Source of the DNA: Paramacrobiotus metropolitanus
Lineage: Eukaryota > Tardigrada > Eutardigrada > Parachela > Macrobiotidae
Length of the DNA stretch: 64,000 nt
Assembly (NCBI RefSeq): GCF_019649055.1
Contig: NW_026570286.1
Span: forward strand, 682,001-746,000
Reading direction: 5' to 3'
The notes below the pieces were generated by a model. That model did no database searches, had not been told where the DNA came from, and saw only the letters and a program-made list of their open reading frames with translations. The position numbers and the translations under genes were made by a program. Every line of letters starts with the position of its first letter. The first letter of the stretch is position 1. Positions 38,913 through 52,023 of this stretch are shown here, piece by piece.

Positions 38913-41900
38913 TTAAATTGGACTGAAAATTAGTAGAGGCAATTGGCCGTCTTGAACCGAGGTGCCATTTTCGCTGAAAGGTGACTCCGTAAAAGAGAAT
39001 TCGTATTGTGACTGCGACGGTGTTGACGACATTGTATGGAATTTTTCCACTTTCACCGCCACCTTCTTTGCTCCTTTTGCACCGCGGAACGACGATGGAC
39101 CCTAATGAAATGCACAGCAATATTACATTCAACGGTAAAACCTTCTCTGGACTAAAAACTGCCTTGTTGTGTAAGTGCATACTTCGATGCGGGCGGTGAC
39201 AATATGCGGGACGCCGCTTTTAACAATAATAGGTTCAGTTAATGGGATGCGATAAGGCGATCGCGACCCGTCGGACACAATAACAGTTTCTTGTTCGCGC
39301 AAGACTTTCTTGTCATCTGCTTTGAGAACCTTCAAATTAATCACGTGCCGACCTGGGCCGTCGCTAGTGCCATATATGCCGCAACCTTGCAGTCTTACAT
39401 CATGATCGGAGACAAATCTTCAAAATAAATTTCTTAGGGTTTTTGTCAAGATAACAATCAAAGCAATTCAAGTCAGCGAATACTTCTGCAGAAAACGGTT
39501 AAATTTTAATTACTGAATTGAATCAGCTCCGCCTCCGTAACCCCACGATCCGCCGGCTTCCGCAAATCTTTCCACCGTATACGGACCGCTTTTATTAGCC
39601 GGAAGCCGGGGTACAGCGGAGAAGGCGATTTCCGGTTTGTCTTCGGCGAACAAGTAGAGAAAGATATCTTTGACTTCCTCCGGCCGAAGAATTCCACTCT
39701 TCGATGAAATAAATATATGAAATGGTCAAATGCGATTTAGTGGTCAAATCGTTGAGTGCGGAAAATTGAAAGGGTCGCTATGGAACAGAGGTTTTATGCG
39801 TACTTGTACCGGCCCATTTGCTAGCTCTTCAACGCTCATCAATGGGAAGCGAATTTCGTAGATGGCTTTACCGATTATGCGGCGTTTATTGGGCGTTTCT
39901 ACCGGAAATCCGCGCCGGTTACATTCGTTGGTAGCCCATCTTAGACAAATTAACGGTAATTATTTGAATCTAAACGAGTGAACTTCCTAGAGTTTACAGC
40001 ACTCGGCCTTGCGGCCGAGTGCAATACCGGCAGTGTTTGAGAAGCTAGCTGTAACAGAATACATGCATAGTAAAGTATGTTATATCGAAAATTTTATCGA
40101 GCACCAAATCTTGGTCACCGCTATCGCAGACAGGCAGAAAAGTTATGGGAAAAGCAGTTCTGAAGCAGCAGTATATTTTGTAGTCCAACGCACGGTTATG
40201 CTCGTAAATGCATTCGCCTGATCTAATGTTGGACTGTTACCAGTATTCTTGAGGATTTAGCATATGGGCTGAGCGCGTAAACGGTGTCGATATAGGCAAT
40301 TTGCACGTAGTACTTTATTACATTTACGGCAGTTACAGTAAAGGGAGCGCCTCTTACCTGTCCAGTGCATTGAACAAATCGATCTCCTTTATGGCCAGAG
40401 TACTTCTCTCAAAAATCAGTAGAAGGGTTTCAAAGTTGATGTCCAGAAATTCATTCGAGTTCGCTATAGCTAATGCTTCATGGTCAATTAGTTCCAGACA
40501 CTGCGCAATGAGGTCTGTCTCTTCCGTTGACTGAGCCTATGTTTCAGAAAAGCTATTCTATAAACATAAGAACACTACAGTACTTCATTACTTTTATTTC
40601 CAAAAATTTCGATCACACAATGTTTACAGTCTAAATTAGAATTAACAGAAAATATAGATAGCTTGAAGTTGTGTACTTGATGACTTTACTGGTATTATCT
40701 CTTTCTTTCTCATAAAATAATGACATGCGTCGTGTAACGTATATTTACGGGTAATTTTGTTTTGATATACCTGCACTGCTCCCATAATAAATTATAAGGC
40801 TCTTACTAATATCAGTTTATAAAAGCGGTATTTCTACTTTACCTGTTCTAACACAGCAAACACATTATCGCAGCGAATGTTCTGCTTCATAAACTGCAAG
40901 CATGCATTTTTCAGTTGTGGCACATCGTATTTTTTTGCAGCATGTAGCGTGGAGAGAACGGTATCCTCGTTAATCCCGGTGACATCGTCCGTGTAAAGAT
41001 ACCTGCAACGGTAGCATGAATAACTTTTTCATTAGACACATCGATGCCAAGGTTAGCTAAAATAGAACACGCTCGGCTAGACCATGCAAGCGTTATTTGC
41101 TAAATTTACCGTAAAAGGTTACGAAACGAGTCTGGTTCGATGTCAGGTATGCGAAGGTCAGATCCGTCGGCGGCTAGTTGCCGAATGGGTCCGTAGAAAA
41201 GCGTTTCGAAGACTGGACTTCCCATGGCCAAAATAAATCTATGGGAAAAAACTAGGCATTACGGGCTTTATTTTGCTGCTTACATGTAGTTAGTTCTTTA
41301 CAGAGACTATAGAAGTAGTAATTAGGGTACGTGTAATATACTTATGAAATGCCACCGATACATGCCGCACAATAACAGAATATGTCAATAATCAGAATAA
41401 CAGAGTACAATACTTAACGTTAATATAATGCAATCATAGGATAAGGCAACGATAATATATTATGTCGGTACGTATTTTTTACAATTGGTAGATATTGTAC
41501 GCATTAATTAAACGGCGCTTAATTTACGCTTAATTTAAGCCAAAGACAATTTTAAATACACACCTAATACAATGTGTATTCGATTAATTGGTGAAGGGTC
41601 ACCAGTCATCTTACCACAATATGCATAATTATAACGGTACGAGATAATTATTTATTACGAGATAAAAACCTACTCGTATAGGCAAGAGTAGGTTTTTCCC
41701 GTTAGGTTGGGCTGGTTAAGGGTCACACTCTAACTTGTCACTTCTCAGCACAGATAACGGTGAAAGGATTTTATGCTTTTTCAGTTTTTTGTGTCTGACA
41801 GCTTTTTCCGACATGAACTGACCGTAGTGGTTCTTGTTAGCCACGGAAGTAATTGTGTTCGGTCATGAAGCATGCGTCTATCAGGTAATTCCGTTTTATG

Positions 41901-42163
41901 GAGTATGACAGTAGGTTTCCAAGATGCTATTGTGGAACTCACTTGTGCGCTGGAATCTCCTGCTTGATGACCCCTTTTCCCACAACAAAGACCACATCGC
42001 TAAGCACCTCATTCTCCATTAGGAATCTGCCACGATCTAAGAAGCCGGCTTGATGTCGTTGCCAGCCGGGTGGTTCGGGCGACGCCAGTGGAAGCTGTGT
42101 TTGGTCGTCATCCTGTAGGTAATCCATAGATTCGTCATCCGCTACAGCCCCCATTATGCCCAT
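38913..42163 (-). CDS. BTB-BACK-PHR protein (BTBD1/2/3/6 family)
   Basis: These proteins are substrate adaptors for CUL3 ubiquitin ligases. Exons 42163-41943, 41238-41110, 41002-40843, 40536-40358, 39939-39804, 39698-39514, 39417-39183 and 39101-38913 give 477 residues, the normal length. The BTB domain runs from LMENEVLSDVVFVVG through IPAHKFILAMGSPVFETLFY to FRNLLRYLYTDDV. The BACK region includes AKKYDVPQLKNACLQFM and WATNECNRRGF. The C-terminal PHR domain spans ERFAEAGGSWGYGGGADSIQ then FVSDHDVRLQGCGIYGTSDG, to ENGTSVQDGQLPLLIFSPI. Every junction matches the phase of the next exon. The first intron (about 0.7 kb) is the longest. The short acidic N-terminus is not conserved; the start is the first ATG. 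Which of BTBD1/2 or BTBD3/6 it represents is not settled. Confidence 0.92.
41664..41697. repeat. Short hairpin, 12-bp perfect stem, in a BTB gene intron
   Basis: AAAAACCTACTC and GAGTAGGTTTTT are exact reverse complements around a 10-nt loop, inside the first intron of the BTB gene. It ends in a run of T on the plus strand but has no known role in an animal intron. Confidence 0.6.
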
Positions 42164-44235
42164 TAGCTGTGCAGAGTATACTGTATAGCGGTGCTAAATG
42201 GGAGGATATTAACTATTATGTTTCATTGGGGACCAGATATTGTAATATAATGCGTATGGCGTACGTGCCGGTAATTACGCAAAATGCATAACGTGACTAA
42301 ATGCAATGTGAAACCGAACACACAAAGCAGCTGATGCATTATGGACTCTTTAGCAAATCAGTTAAGCTTAGTAGCTTACCAATCACTTTTGACACCTTAA
42401 TTTAAATGCTATTAATAGAACGGAAATAGAGTCGGTACCAGGTAAACGCGTTCTGACAGTCTAAAGGAGCCGGATACGAGATTAAAAATGTCTACGTCAC
42501 TGCTCTTTTTTTACGCCAACGCTGCCGTGTATCATTTTGTTACGGTTAATGTTTTTCGACAACAAGATCAAGCACTCATGCACGTTCAAACACTTTGTTA
42601 TTGAAAGGACAACGGAGGACGGGGGTGCACTTAGACATGCAGGCATAATTTGAAATTTTCCTGTAAATTTATGATCCATCATAATCTTACTGGGCATGAA
42701 AGCATTTGAAATATTCTAAGTACGTTTACTTCTGTGAAACTTAAATTTGAATGTGTGCATCGTACATAGCTTGTAGGAATGTAGGTAATGTTAATTAATC
42801 GCTAACAGCAAGGTAAAAGGCATTCTTTGTTCCATATTTCGGCACGCCTAACATTTCGGCACGCCTACACATAACTGATAAAGTAAGTTTTCTGTCGTTG
42901 GCACATAAGTAAGGAAAAGGAAATTAATCAAGCAATAATTTAACTTGAACAAAACTGGGCAAAATTACCATGAATGCGGTGAGTTTACTTTCCATGAGCT
43001 ACTCTTATATGTATGTACTGTATGAAAAAAAACTAGCAAATGCCTACCGGTTGTGTTGTTTCTTGGCTATTGTGGGGAACCAAAACATGCCGGTATAGCT
43101 GCAAAATCGTGTAATTATGCCGATCGCGCAAATTAGCTAAACCACCTCTTTGCGAGTTGTACAAGTAGTGCGTAGTATGTACTGCGCAGTCGGCTAACTG
43201 GAAACCTGTTTCAGCATGGATTTTTCCGTGGTGTGGTATTCCACTTGCAGGGTGCTTAGAAAAGGATTTATTTCCGGTGAATATCGCCCGTCAACCGGAT
43301 CGGTCGAGTGTATGCGCTTGGTCATTGCTGGTGTAGGCGGAATAAATCACAACTGACACCGTTACGATAAGGGTCCAGGAAAAACCGTTATCGTATGTAT
43401 CCATTTGTAAAAAATATATTCTTAAACGCTTATCTGTAAGGCTTTTATTCAATAGATTACAGGTTATTTCAGTATCATAAAGCCATTAATGAAAAGGCCG
43501 CTAATTCATTTCATTATTAAGCGCATAATGCACTGTGGAGATATTGTACGTTAAGTGTTTTTCGCACCAAATGGAACTACGTATAGATTTGCTACGGTTA
43601 CTGATCACGCCTCCATTTTTACATAGTGCCTATCCAGCATCGATTTGGCAAACCCGTTTTTTCCAGGTGCAATAGTATAGGTTTGTTCAGCACAGCAAAA
43701 TATTTTCATGAAAACCATGGTCATGTCGGTCGATTTAAATCCAATCGATGGGACGCCACGTCTTATAGAAAAATATATTTATCTGAAGTTCTGTGTCTGT
43801 TGAAAATATTGGAAGCATGATAACGCAGTCTGCGGTATTTTTTTCCAGTTTCACGACGTTTGTACTCAGTACCCCATTGGCTACTGCCTGTTGGTACGTC
43901 AATATAAAATATTATAAGCAATCTTGCAAACACACAACAAGCCCGCCGCTATTGATTGACGCAACTCTCCCCCATTGAGTTTATACGTGCGCTGGCATTT
44001 TTTGTTTCCGTGCACTGACATAAGGATTCGTTAAATTCTGACATTTAGTGGCTGTCTGTTTGATGAATTGTGTCTACCGCAATCGATGACAATCAGAAGC
44101 ATTCATAAATGTTCACAGACTGAACTAACTAATCTGTGATATTTGACTTGATGTATTGAAGGAATTTTATCTACACCGCTTGACGCTGGATGCAAACGAC
44201 GATTAATATTAGCTGGCCAATTTTCCCAGCCAAAG
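42164..44235. other. Divergent intergenic region
   Basis: About 2 kb between the BTB gene and the next rightward gene. It has a 15-bp direct repeat (ATTTCGGCACGCCTA) at about 42837-42868. Open frames have no domains or splice context. Otherwise nothing seen. Confidence 0.45.
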
Positions 44236-46418
44236 ATGCCAGTTACCGAGCGGCGAAATTCACCATGTTTTTCTTTAACGCTAATTCAGTCCGACAGTGC
44301 GTATGCGAGTGGAGAATCCTTACTTCAGTCCCGTTCTGTATCGAAAAGCGTTGACATTTTATCGCCCGATGTTTCCACGTATTTCAACGGTGCCCTTCGC
44401 GGTTATGGCGAATTCTCTCTTCCCCAGAAAACTCCCAGCCCCGAGCCGGAAATACCAGAATGGGTGCGTAATGAATCGCGCCGCAGGAGTTTGGCCTTTC
44501 TTGATGAGACACGTGTCCAGCGCAAACGCGCCAATAGTGCCGGGGAGAAGCTGTTGCATTTCTTTCATCTAAGCGGAGAGGCCCGGCGGACCAGTCTGAA
44601 TGCGGAGAGGAAGAAGAGGGCCGCGGTGGATGTATGGATGCAGCTAGATGCGGCGGAATTGCTTGGGGGCAAGCGGAACGGTAATGATAATGGTAATGGC
44701 TTTAGAAAGAGAGCAGCTACGACCGGAAGTGCCGGAAAGGATGTGCTTAATGCGATATTGAGGTTCCGAAGTCCCAGTCGGGAAAGAAAGAAAGATAGTA
44801 TCCCGGAAATAAGCGAAGTGACAAATACGGTATGTCTGCTTTACAGACACAAGGGAGTGCATACGACACTTTTCTGTTAAGTATTTATAATAGTACGCGC
44901 AGTTTCTACATTTTTTATATGAGTAATTCTTATAAAATGCTTTCTGCACAACATTATAAAAATTTGTTTTTCAATAGCAAACGTAAACTGATAAACTTTT
45001 ATTAGTCTGTAATATGGTGCACCGCGTATTTCATTACTTACTTAATAGTTAGTGGTATACATAATATTTTTATTATTTACTACCTGAAATTCGAGAACGG
45101 TAGTTTTTGTTTTGCGCTATAAAATACGTAAGTACAATAAGGTTTTGCTGTTGTCTTTATAAAGTTTCGTGATACAAATTTTGATATGATACATTTATTT
45201 CGCTAATCTTGCCGTAAACTTTTTGCCGATGAACAAAACTTCGTATGTCGCAGTAAGGTTAAAGTTAAACCAATCAGCATTTCAAAGTGGTGCAGTTAGC
45301 TGACAACGGCTGCTTTGATGCTGCAGGACACGGTTTTGGACGAATACTGTAGTGCGAATTGGTCTTTGTAAGAGTATGTTAAAATTTTAAATATTCTCAC
45401 GATTTTAAATGTTACATAACAGTGTAAAAGATCATTTTTTAAGAGGTTGAAGTATGACATAAGTTGTTTACTTCTTATCTTGAACAACCAAAGGCAGTGC
45501 ACAGTATCGAATTTGAGCCGTTCGACACTGGCAACAGTAAAAGCTTTACTACCCTAGTAAAGAAAATCATATTAGCATCGATTTATTGTTAATAAGTCGA
45601 CCGTATACGCTACGTGCGTGGGACCGCTTGCTGTCAATTAATTCAATCTGTGCAATGGGCTGATATTGCAGAGTAAAGTGACTTTAGTGCCGGCATCCAA
45701 GAGCGAGCCCCTAGTGCGCTTGTGCCCCGAAGAAACCCAGCGGCAGCCGGCATCCCGGCCCCGCACACCGACCATCTGGGATCAAACGCTGCAGGACGCC
45801 TGTGCAGCACCGGCGCCGAATACGAGCAGCACATCGGCCAGCAAGCAAGATATCTGGATATGCCACACACCGCGCCCCCCTCCGCAGTACCACAATCAGC
45901 GTAATGAGGCTGGATTAGGGATGACGGTGCCGGTGCCGGAAGGGGAAAAGAGCGATGTGTATAAACATAACGATTCCGATCGGCCTGCCAAGCCGACTTA
46001 CTATAAACTGTGTGATAATGTAATAATTGCGGGCGGGGAATTTTTTATGCCACTAACGGATACTCTCAAGCAGAGCAATATGGTCGCCGGTGTGAGCAAA
46101 GGTGGACACAGAGTGAGCAGCGAAAAGAAATGTGAAATAATTGAGCAAGAGGTTGTTATGGCGGATATTCGTGTAATTGGCCCGGATAGGGTGGATTTCG
46201 TGGATAATCCCCGGCCGCTTATTGAGTGCTTGCGAATTGCTGCGTTAACAGTTTACAGCCGATTCACGACTATCGCCGCATTGTATGGCATTCCTGCGGA
46301 TCACGGATTACGTAAATTTGCTCAATTAGTGCGTTTGTTGCTTGCTGGAGCGCAGCGGCAAGTCAATATGACGGAAAAAAACACGCCGCTTAAATTACCA
46401 ATCAAAGAAAGCCGGTGA
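44236..46418 (+). CDS. Unrecognised two-exon protein, largely disordered
   Basis: I do not recognise a family. Exons 44236-44829 and 45672-46418 join in frame (donor GTATGT, acceptor TTGCAG) into 446 residues. The N-terminal part is Ser- and Arg-rich with basic patches (ESRRRS, QRKRANS, AERKKRA, RSPSRERKK), which suggests phosphorylation-dependent or RNA/nuclear function only by composition. The middle is Pro/Ala/Thr-rich. The last ~100 residues are more ordered (VVMADIRVIGPDRVDF; then CLRIAALTVYSRFTTIAALY), and may form a small helical domain. The ATG has a purine at -3. An AATAAA lies at 46678-46683, about 260 bp past the stop. Long open exons in GC-richer DNA than the flanks argue for a real gene. 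Confidence 0.55.
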
Positions 46419-47631
46419 AAGAAAATTCCCGGTTCCAGTTGACTGGGATTCTGTAATACGAGCTGTTGGTGTAGTAAGCTTGATTGTAAACACTGGGATA
46501 TTAGAGCGGCTTCTTATATCCCCAGAATACTTTTGCGCGCGCATAGTTTTGTTGTAACAACATATTGTGTAATTACAGACTCTAATCTTGTGTACAACCA
46601 AGTTGTCACTGTAGCTTCCGGATATTTCTCCCGAAGTAAAATTTTTGGAGCTTGCTTGTAACGCCTTTGTAACTGTAAATAAACATATTATTTTTCTGTT
46701 ATTGATCTCAAAAAGAATTAACCATGTGACTGGCCAATGCCGCTACTAAACAATGGCACCTAAACTTTACAACCTAACGATACTGTATGTGTTGTGCTCA
46801 ATAATGCTCAAGTACTGTACTTAATTTAAAAAATTAAGCGTAAGAATAAGGTTTAGTTTTTCTTTTCTTTGATGTTCTGGTTAAAAAGACTGGACTTGTT
46901 AAACGTAAAACAGCGATTCTACCAGTACATACCAGCTGGTACCAGCTAGTACATACCAATGTACTGTACTTGTACATACAGATACTTGGTTTTCGTGCAA
47001 TTTGCATGCATGGATTTATTTCCTCCAGTGTCGTGCAGTGAAACGGTTTTTCGTTCGTCTCGCCGACGAAAACAAAATTTATTGAACGCACAACACTACC
47101 AGAACTTGAAAGTTAAGAAATTTTAGAATTGTACTACGTTTTTGTGCCGAAAGTGCTGAGACGAGCTGTTGAAAATCTAAGAAGGATTCTACGCTACATC
47201 TCATAATTTAATTTAACATTAATAAATTGTGTAAGTAAGTGATTTTGCTCAGCTGTCAGTAAGTACAATATTTTTTCGCAGTTCGATCCTTCCCTTTAAG
47301 GCTGTTTAAGGTAAAAAATTAAGTTTGTTTGAGTCTGTGCAATATAATATCTATATATCAATAAGCAAGTAATTACTTAGGTACTTATTGTTAGTTTTTG
47401 TTGAAATTTAGCTGCGTCTGACGCTCGAGTACCCGAAATTATGGATGCCTTATGGAAACGATACGTCTCCCGGCAACTATACAAACGACACCATCAAAAT
47501 GTAATTCAGCAAGCGAATTCATTCAAATGAGACAGCGTATCGTGACTACCTACTTGTAATTCGCCTTTCTCTCTCGACGCTCCCACGCGTACTGTAACGC
47601 CAGCAGCGCCCCACGACGGCAATTGATTATC
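46419..47631. other. Spacer upstream of the RRM gene
   Basis: Contains the 3' UTR and AATAAA (46678-46683) of the gene to the left, then AT-rich DNA with a short cluster of GTACAT/ACCAGCTGGT palindromes near 46920-46980, then the presumed promoter and 5' UTR of the RRM gene. Confidence 0.45.
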
Positions 47632-49084
47632 ATGCGCCTGTACGTCGGCAGTCTGCCCAACGGCTACCGTCTCTCGGAGCTGCTGCAGCTTTTCGAGCAG
47701 TATGGATGTGTATCACGTGTGACGGCCATACGCGATTTTGCCTTCCTGGCCATGTACGACAACGAGGCGGCACAGGCCGCCGTCAACGCCCTGAACAGCA
47801 GCTCCTTCATGAACCAGGAGATCATTGTAGAGAGGGCGCGTTTCCCACGGGGCCGCTTCCAGAATAACCGCCGATACCGTGCTGCAGGAGTGCAGGAAGG
47901 AGAGGGCGAGGATGCAACGTCTGTGCAAGGTCAGCATTATGATGGGGCTTATCAGCAGCAGACTGGACGGCAGTATGCGCCGAATGGACAGGCCGTGTAC
48001 CAGCAGGGCACCGTGGTCTACTCGCAGGACAACGCCGGTTACCAGGGAGATGCAGCTGCGAACGGCGCGAACAATAACGGTAAATCGATGGTTTTATACT
48101 GTGTGGTAATCTTGGATTCTTTTGTGATGACTGTTTTGCTACGAGATCCGTACTTGGCTTTTGTGCTGAAAGGTCATCAAAAAGAATTTTTTACTTTTAC
48201 AATAACTTTTAAAGTAACTGTGGATAACTTTACACGAGCATGCTTACTTGCTAACGTTTAGACGATGTCCTTACTTGAGTTTACGAAATTTTAAGATTAA
48301 GCACTCACCCTGTTGATAGTTGCATGTAATTATTTATAATAACAAAAATTCATTTGATTACTTTTGAATATTAATGAGTCTATTATTAGCCAATAATCCT
48401 GTTATTCCTGTATACAGTAAACTGCCACACATACATATACAATATATATTTGCTGGCGGTCTGCTCGTATAGAAATTAAAAATTTTGCGATGCACTAGAT
48501 CCTAATATTCTTGACTATCATAAGAATTTCCAGATTGGGAGACCAGCGGACAGAATTACCAGATGTCCAGTACAGCCACGTCTAGTCGCGGACGGCGTGG
48601 CCGACGAGGCGGCCGCGGCGGAAACCAGCAATATCGCAACAGCGCGGACAACCAAGACTATCAGGCACAAGTGAATTACCAAAACCAGTCATACAGTCTG
48701 AACGACACTGCTAACCAGCAGTACCCAGCTAACCACCAAATGCAGTCTAACATGAACAGTTATCCAACGCGCGGTTTACGTGGGGGACGCCGCGGCCGCG
48801 GTCGTCGTGGTGGCGGTCGGGGCGGAATGCTACGTGGGTCATCCAGTGCGCTGCAGGCCAGTGAGCTGGACACGTCCGCAACGGCAGCCGTCAATGTGGC
48901 CGGCGGCAATGGAGCGGCAATGGAGAAAGTGGGTGTAACCAGTTTAGACGGGGGCGATCGGATAAAAATGTCCCCGGGTGCAGTTCCGCCGGCAGGTGGT
49001 CAGCAGTTTATGAGAATGCAACCGGCCGCGGTTGTTGGCGGCGCGGAGGCGGGGAAAATGGGGCGCGGTGCGGGTGATATGTGA
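47632..49084 (+). CDS. RRM and RGG-box RNA-binding protein
   Basis: Exons 47632-48079 and 48534-49084 give 332 residues. Residues 1-70 form one RNA-recognition motif: RNP2 is LYVGSLP, the alpha-1 segment LSELLQLFEQYGCV follows, and RNP1 is DFAFLAMYD, with VNALNSSSFMNQEIIVERA closing the fold. This layout, with the RNP2 at the extreme N-terminus, resembles the LARK/RBM4 and Sxl-like single-RRM groups. The remainder is Gln/Tyr/Asn-rich with two RGG clusters (SRGRRGRRGGRGG and RGLRGGRRGRGRRGGGRGG), typical of proteins that form RNP granules. An upstream open frame at 47623 has no ATG, so the methionine at 47632 is chosen. No second RRM is seen. Target RNAs unknown. Confidence 0.85.
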
Positions 49085-50039
49085 TTGTTTTGTAATTTCT
49101 CCTTCGTATGTATGAATATGTATGGCACAGGAATAATTTCAGGAATAGTTATGTTTTCTTCTGCTTCGGTGTTTCAGTTTCCATTGCAAATGCTCTCTTG
49201 CAGGTTTTTCATTGGCATAACACATTTCTCATTTTTTCTAGAATGTCTTTGTTAAATATCTCTTCTCAAATCTTTAAGAAATGGAAGCACAACATTTACC
49301 GAACTTACTACGTTGTATAATATACACAACTTGTGTACTGGTGTAACAAAAGTACAATTAGTAACATAAGCTACATAACTTACCAGTTCGCTTTCTTGCT
49401 CTTAATAAATTCACAGCCATTTGCCAGCAAACAAAAAACTGATTTCTTTTGCATTTTTATTTCGAAGACTTCTTTCTGCACAAATTTATGGTGGATAAAA
49501 AATCATACGATCATAACTCGTAAGATTAACCATTAAAGACATCCAGCGTACATATGCAGACATTCCTCCAAGGGTGGCTAGTGCTACTACCCCGGGACGA
49601 GGAATGCTGACTGAAAGTCTGAAACAGACTGGCTGTGTTTCAATGCTTGAACCAAAATTTTGTGTAGATTCTAGAATTCTTACATTGTACATTGACAGCT
49701 TTTTTATGTTTTTCATTGACGAAAATGTTCTCATATTTACTAAAAAAAGGCTTATTGTAGAGCTGCGTTATACGTCTTTTGCGTTTTGAACACCTAGTGT
49801 GTCACCTGCACACTGTGCATATGTGTACAGACTGTACTACAGTTTGGAATCTGGATCAGCTGGGCGCGAACAACTGCTGCGATTCATGCAAGTGTGCCCG
49901 GTGGATATCTTATTGAATTTCGGAAGGAAGTCGGGAATTTGTAGAATGTGAAGTTGGAGGGCATTGCATCTCGAGCGTCGACGTGACGCTACTCGTGCGA
50001 GTACATTGACTGTAATTGCTCGAACAGTTTTTGTAAGTT
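49085..50039. other. Spacer between RRM gene and DNAJC30
   Basis: AT-rich 3' flank of the RRM gene followed by the presumed DNAJC30 promoter. Open frames on both strands have no domain. Nothing else supported. Confidence 0.45.
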
Positions 50040-51338
50040 ATGGATCTGGTTCGGATGCCATACAGGCACATCTTCTGTTGGCCCTTCCACAGCACATCTT
50101 TGAAATTGGCTGGAGGTTTTGTTCATAAAGTTCGTTTTATCACCAGCACGGACATAATACCAGCCAGGCATTTTACGAGTTGCTCACGATTCCCCACGCA
50201 GCCCCGTGCATCGCTGTGTGGCGTGATTTTCATACAACCGCGACGCTTCGTGTCCAGATCGCCAGGAGCCAGGAATTTCTACGATGTCCTGGAGATCAAT
50301 CAGCAGGCCAGTCCGGCGGATATTAAAGCCGCCTATTACAAACTGTCTAAACAGTATCATCCCGATATCAATCAGGCGGGCGATGCCGTCAAGAAATTCC
50401 GCGAGATTACCGAAGCCTACGAAATACTGGGCAACACGAAATCTCGCGAGACCTACGATACGAATTTGCGGGGTGGACACACCACGACAGATACCTCCTA
50501 TCAGTCGGGATCAGCCGCCAGACAGCGCAATCGGTACACGGAGACGGACTTCAACGATTTTGAAGAACGCTATCGGCAGTTCCGGGCGCAGGCGTTCGGG
50601 AGAAGGAAAGGCGCGGCACCGCCCACGGGCAAGACGGAATATTACGATTACGACGAATTTTATCGACAACATTACCAGGTAGGACAATCTCGATCTGCTG
50701 TGTACTGTAATGGGTAGATGTAACTGTTCCATTCTCGAAATGTAGGCGTTTCGAGGGGACAATCAGGAAATGCTCGAAGATACTGATTGGGTGTAAATAA
50801 AATGCCAAAAGTAAGAATTTCTTTAAAAAACTTGTGGGCAGATCTCTGTAAATATTTGCAATTGCGTTTTTTCTTATATTTAAATTTTAAGTTTTCTTAG
50901 CGCCGATTGTTCTTAACTGTACATGACATTCTTTCTAGTAAAAAGTGCACTTTGCAGGATACAAGGGCGCGAGCGTATAACGAACAGCGCTGGCGCGAAA
51001 TGAACGAGTATTTACGATACCAGCAGTTCTCCGAAACACTGAGGACGTCGAATGTTCGGTGGCGGCTTTTAATCATGGCGATGTTGTTCATGTCCATGAT
51101 GATTGTAATGTTCGATGCAACGATCAACGAGATGCTCACGCCGGACGACCGGGTCCGCATTCGTCTGGAAAGGGAGCGTTGGGAAAGGGAACATATGGGG
51201 CGAATGCGGTTGATGCGCGAGGAGGTGATCCAGCGACATCACGGGAACACTAATAACTCTTCCAGAGTAGTTATTCAGGAGCAGAACGATGATGGACAGC
51301 GGAACAACACACAGGAAACCGCTGTACCAAATCCTTGA
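50040..51338 (+). CDS. DNAJC30: Mitochondrial J-domain protein DNAJC30
   Basis: DNAJC30 is a mitochondrial inner-membrane J protein linked to ATP synthase and complex I turnover in mammals. Exons 50040-50678 and 50958-51338 give 339 residues. The first ~75 residues are basic and hydroxylated with no acid cluster, consistent with a mitochondrial presequence. The J domain follows: NFYDVLEINQQASPADIKAA, then YYKLSKQYHPDIN with the HPD triad, KFREITEAYEILGN. Next is the DNAJC30-specific YYDYDEFYRQHYQ, a charged helix (AYNEQRWREMNEYLRY), and one membrane span (LLIMAMLFMSMMIVMF). Unlike human DNAJC30 (about 226 residues), an Arg/Glu-rich tail of ~80 residues follows the span. AATAAA lies at 51417-51422. 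Its neighbours are VPS37 and BUD23. Confidence 0.9.
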
Positions 51339-52023
51339 TTAAGGACCGGCTCTGTGATGTCTGTATTTTTCGGTGATAGGGATGCTTGAAGCATGATGGC
51401 ATCTGATCAGAATAACAATAAATGCGGTACATGGGAATTTGATGCATTTTAAATATGCAGTGTTGTGCAAAGACTAACGAATAAAAATGAATTCAAAGGT
51501 AACAAAGTAAAGTTGTGAAACTTGCTCCGTGATCACAAAGTGGTGGTTTTTGTTTATTCATGTTGTTGATAAGAGTTCTCAGATATCTAGTGTCAAAAAC
51601 ACTTCGTACGAATGTAAGAAAATATCCTGGATTTCGTTACTAGTTTACCACTTAGTATGAGTTTCGCAGATAATTGTGTATCATACTGAGAATTGGAAAG
51701 TAAACTTGTGAACTGACTTCTAAAAACGACGACAATCTCTTAGACTCTCCATACATACTTCTAATTCATAATACTGATCTTTATCCGGGGAATTTGACGA
51801 AATAGTAATCACCTCATAATGCCTGCACAACGCATGATACTTCTACATCAAAACAAAAGAAATCAGAACTATTGCATAGAAGGAAGTTTTGAAAAGTAAA
51901 AACACATCAAAAATGGAAAAATCATGGAGCTGCTTATGCCATGTATGTAAAACTTGTGACCAACATATCGACAAAGAAAACGCAAAAAGAAGTCATCAGA
52001 ATCATGTGTATTTATAATTGTCA
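51339..52023. other. Convergent spacer between DNAJC30 and VPS37
   Basis: Two 3' UTRs; the DNAJC30 AATAAA is at 51417-51422. No other feature. Confidence 0.5.
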
